Both the position numbers and the translations under genes were made by a program. The notes under the pieces were generated by a model. It ran no database searches. It saw only the letters and a list, made by a program, of their open reading frames with translations, and was not told the origin of the DNA. This document shows, in pieces, positions 61,924-64,000 of a stretch of DNA of 64,000 nucleotides. This DNA is from Chloroflexota bacterium (GTDB taxonomy: Bacteria > Chloroflexota > Anaerolineae > Anaerolineales > Anaerolineaceae): positions 1-64,000 of the forward strand of contig JAEYTI010000210.1 in NCBI GenBank assembly GCA_023434145.1. Direction: 5' to 3'. Each line of letters starts with the position of its first letter. Position 1 is the first letter of the stretch.

Positions 61924-64000
61924 ATGGACGAATTAATCGATCGAAGCGAAGAACGAATAATTATTGAAGATGCATTGCGGAGTATTGACGAGAAGAGCAT
62001 TCTCCCAAAGTATATCTTTGAATTTTACGGCCTGTCGGGTATTGGCAAAACCTGGCTGCTTGATTACAACCGCAATCAGGCAGCAAAATATATGATTGCT
62101 TCCACGCGGGTAGATCTCAACACGATGGTGGAATCCGCCTGGGGCAGCCGGTTAAGGATCATGGACAGCATCATTAACCAGCTGATGGTTTTTGGCGGAC
62201 CCTTCCCCAGTGATTACCGGGCAGCGGTTCACGAGATATCTACCCACCCAGATACACGGCTTTTGGCTGATCATGAAATAAAACCGGCTGCCGAAGCATT
62301 TATCGCTTATTTTGACGCATGGCTCCGAGATAAAAAAGGGGCCATGTTGATCTTTGATGATGCGGATCAGTATGGAAAAGAAATTATGCCCTGGCTGGTC
62401 AAAAGTATTTTGAAACCGCTGGTCAAAGGCCACTACCCCAACCTGATCATTATCCTGGCGGGACGAAAGTCGCTGGAGGATTTGGGCCCTGAAATCATTA
62501 AAGTCAAGCGGGAGCCGGCCTCTCGTATTAAACCATTTACGCCCGAGTTTACCCGCATGCAAATTATGGGCGGCAGCAGCCCTTATGTTAATTTAGCCGA
62601 TACATTGCATGAGCTGACCCAAGGGCTTCCACAATGCACAGACTTTGTCCTTAAACATCTTAAAGAAAACCACCCTGAGATCATCCTTTCTCAGGGGTTG
62701 GATAAACAGGAACTGCTAAATTTTATAGGTGATGAAATTATTCCAACCTATATTAGCAGGCAGGCAGAAGAATATGAACGCCCGCTGATCCTGCTGCTTT
62801 CGTATGCTCGCCGATTTGAATTGAATCTACTCAAGGAACTGATCGAAAAATTTAGCCTCGAATTTGAGCTGGAATATAACACATCGAGACAAGCAATCAA
62901 TGTATTATTGTTTCGGTTGACAAACAACACTTCCCTGGTCAGTTTAGCGCCAGAAGAAGGTGGTTATGTCCTTGATAAGCTTTTGGCAAAATTAATACAA
63001 ACGAACGAACGCTTCACCGCGCCCAAACGTTACACGGAGATCCATAAATTCTTAATGAATTGGCACTTGAATCTCTTACCCAATGGTGGAGGCAGCGACG
63101 TGCGCGATGTGGGCGACGCCATCTATTATATGGTCCAGTCCTATAGCGGGTTAATCCAAGCTGGTGAGATCAGTGAAAAGGAAGCCAGAGATAATATTGA
63201 GGCATTCTTCCAGACGGAATTACAAAAACGATACGCACGCTCTAATTCAAACAAATTTGATTATACGAGTGAACTAGGCGACCGGCTGCGTAAGGACACT
63301 GAAATGGATGCCGTGTTACCAGGGATCTGCGCCGGGCTGCGCTCTCGATTAAGTGACTTTATCATTGCCAACCAGCCGGTGCCGTATTCAGTTCTATCGA
63401 TCAAAATCAATAACAGTGTCAATGTAAGCCTCAACAGTCTGCATGATGCGGTCGTCCGGGAGGGCCATCTAAATAATTTTGCTCAAGCGGCTAACATTCA
63501 CGTTAGCGAGTTACTCGGGGACTTAGATTCCCTGGACTCTACAGCCTGTAAGCGAATGTTTAATCTTTCTCTCCCTGCCCATATCCAGGACAGGATCAAA
63601 GAAATCGACACGCCAATCCGCATCGAAACAAACTATGCAGACCAGGCCTGGGAGCTCATGCACGATGGGCAAGATTTCTTATGCCTGCGCGTGCCGGTGG
63701 GGCGGCTACCTGTGATGCACAAAGAAGTTCGCAAGAATAAGCATCTTTCTAGTTGTAGACCGCGCGTCTTGCTGATAGGGGACGCCAATGAGGATTTGCC
63801 ACAGGCCAGGCAGGAAGTTTTGGAGATCCGGGATATGCTGGCCGACCGGGCAGAAGTGGTGACGCTGATTGGGAAAGAAGCCACTTTGACTGCTTTCACC
63901 GATCACCTGGTTGTGGACACGCCTGTCTTTGATATCATTCATTTCGCAGGTCATGCCTATAGTAATCTGGAAAATCCCCAAGAGCCCAAGCTTGCACTTT
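61924..64000 (+). CDS. STAND-type ATPase with C-terminal CHAT protease (cut by window end)
   Basis: The frame starts at an ATG at 61924 (AGAGGG just upstream) and is open to the last base (692 codons seen). Walker A GLSGIGKTWLL lies near 40 and Walker B MLIFDDADQ near 140, followed by a helical arm region. From about residue 600 a CHAT peptidase begins: VLLIGDANEDLPQARQEVL, then the catalytic His in IIHFAGHAYSN. The Cys motif would lie past the window. Likely an ATPase-gated suicide protease similar in logic to the NACHT proteins of the element, but with no FGE domain in the part seen. Confidence 0.85.
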   Translation, partial: MDELIDRSEERIIIEDALRSIDEKSILPKYIFEFYGLSGIGKTWLLDYNRNQAAKYMIASTRVDLNTMVESAWGSRLRIMDSIINQLMVFGGPFPSDYRAAVHEISTHPDTRLLADHEIKPAAEAFIAYFDAWLRDKKGAMLIFDDADQYGKEIMPWLVKSILKPLVKGHYPNLIIILAGRKSLEDLGPEIIKVKREPASRIKPFTPEFTRMQIMGGSSPYVNLADTLHELTQGLPQCTDFVLKHLKENHPEIILSQGLDKQELLNFIGDEIIPTYISRQAEEYERPLILLLSYARRFELNLLKELIEKFSLEFELEYNTSRQAINVLLFRLTNNTSLVSLAPEEGGYVLDKLLAKLIQTNERFTAPKRYTEIHKFLMNWHLNLLPNGGGSDVRDVGDAIYYMVQSYSGLIQAGEISEKEARDNIEAFFQTELQKRYARSNSNKFDYTSELGDRLRKDTEMDAVLPGICAGLRSRLSDFIIANQPVPYSVLSIKINNSVNVSLNSLHDAVVREGHLNNFAQAANIHVSELLGDLDSLDSTACKRMFNLSLPAHIQDRIKEIDTPIRIETNYADQAWELMHDGQDFLCLRVPVGRLPVMHKEVRKNKHLSSCRPRVLLIGDANEDLPQARQEVLEIRDMLADRAEVVTLIGKEATLTAFTDHLVVDTPVFDIIHFAGHAYSNLENPQEPKLAL

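Overview
The window looks like a Chloroflexota (Anaerolineae-like) chromosome segment. This is inferred from Thr/Pro-rich extracytoplasmic linkers, large caspase/CHAT/NACHT proteins ending in formylglycine-generating-enzyme (FGE) folds, signs of a diversity-generating retroelement (DGR), and moderate GC. No rRNA or taxonomic marker is present, so the assignment is tentative.

Layout. (1) 1-3.6 kb: chromosomal flank with a GyrI-like protein and a large unknown protein, both on the minus strand. (2) 3.64-49.5 kb: an integrative element of about 45.8 kb inserted in a tRNA-Lys(CTT) gene. It is bounded by a 77-bp perfect direct repeat that starts in the anticodon loop (3671-3747 and 49426-49502), with a tyrosine recombinase, an excisionase-like protein and a II/X-type replication initiator at the left end. 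Next come about 4 kb of gene-poor decayed DNA, a module of small phage-like genes, and a CRISPR relic without cas genes. (3) Defence cargo inside the element: EVE-McrB/McrC; a protein with tandem 19-residue zinc-knuckle repeats; an eight-gene, tightly spaced minus-strand operon (38.2 to 21.0 kb) that resembles DISARM class 1 or Druantia but has an unusual composition; and a cluster of caspase-NACHT-FGE, NACHT-FGE, CHAT-FGE and a small adaptor, all four sharing one glycine-rich module. The three FGE domains end in 72-nt variable regions with a textbook DGR adenine-mutagenesis pattern, and a C-terminal scrap of a DGR-type reverse transcriptase lies between two of them. (4) 49.5-58.4 kb: remains of a second integrase and a second CRISPR relic, then a type I restriction-modification operon (hsdM-hsdS-TIGR04141-like-membrane protein-hsdR). 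This suggests tandem accretion of elements at one tRNA. (5) 58.4-64 kb: a Thr/Pro-rich membrane protein, then a plus-strand group (DHH phosphoesterase, unknown, GNAT, STAND-CHAT) cut by the window end.

How it fits together. The element is a defence island. DNA-targeting systems (McrBC, the DISARM-like operon, and a type I system next door) sit beside suicide-type sensors (caspase, CHAT, HEPN candidates). The most unusual features are the DGR-diversified sensor domains and a four-helix-bundle (S23/IVS-type) mini-gene with inverted-repeat ends, inserted in frame in the DNA methyltransferase gene.

All family assignments come from reading motifs; no database search was run.
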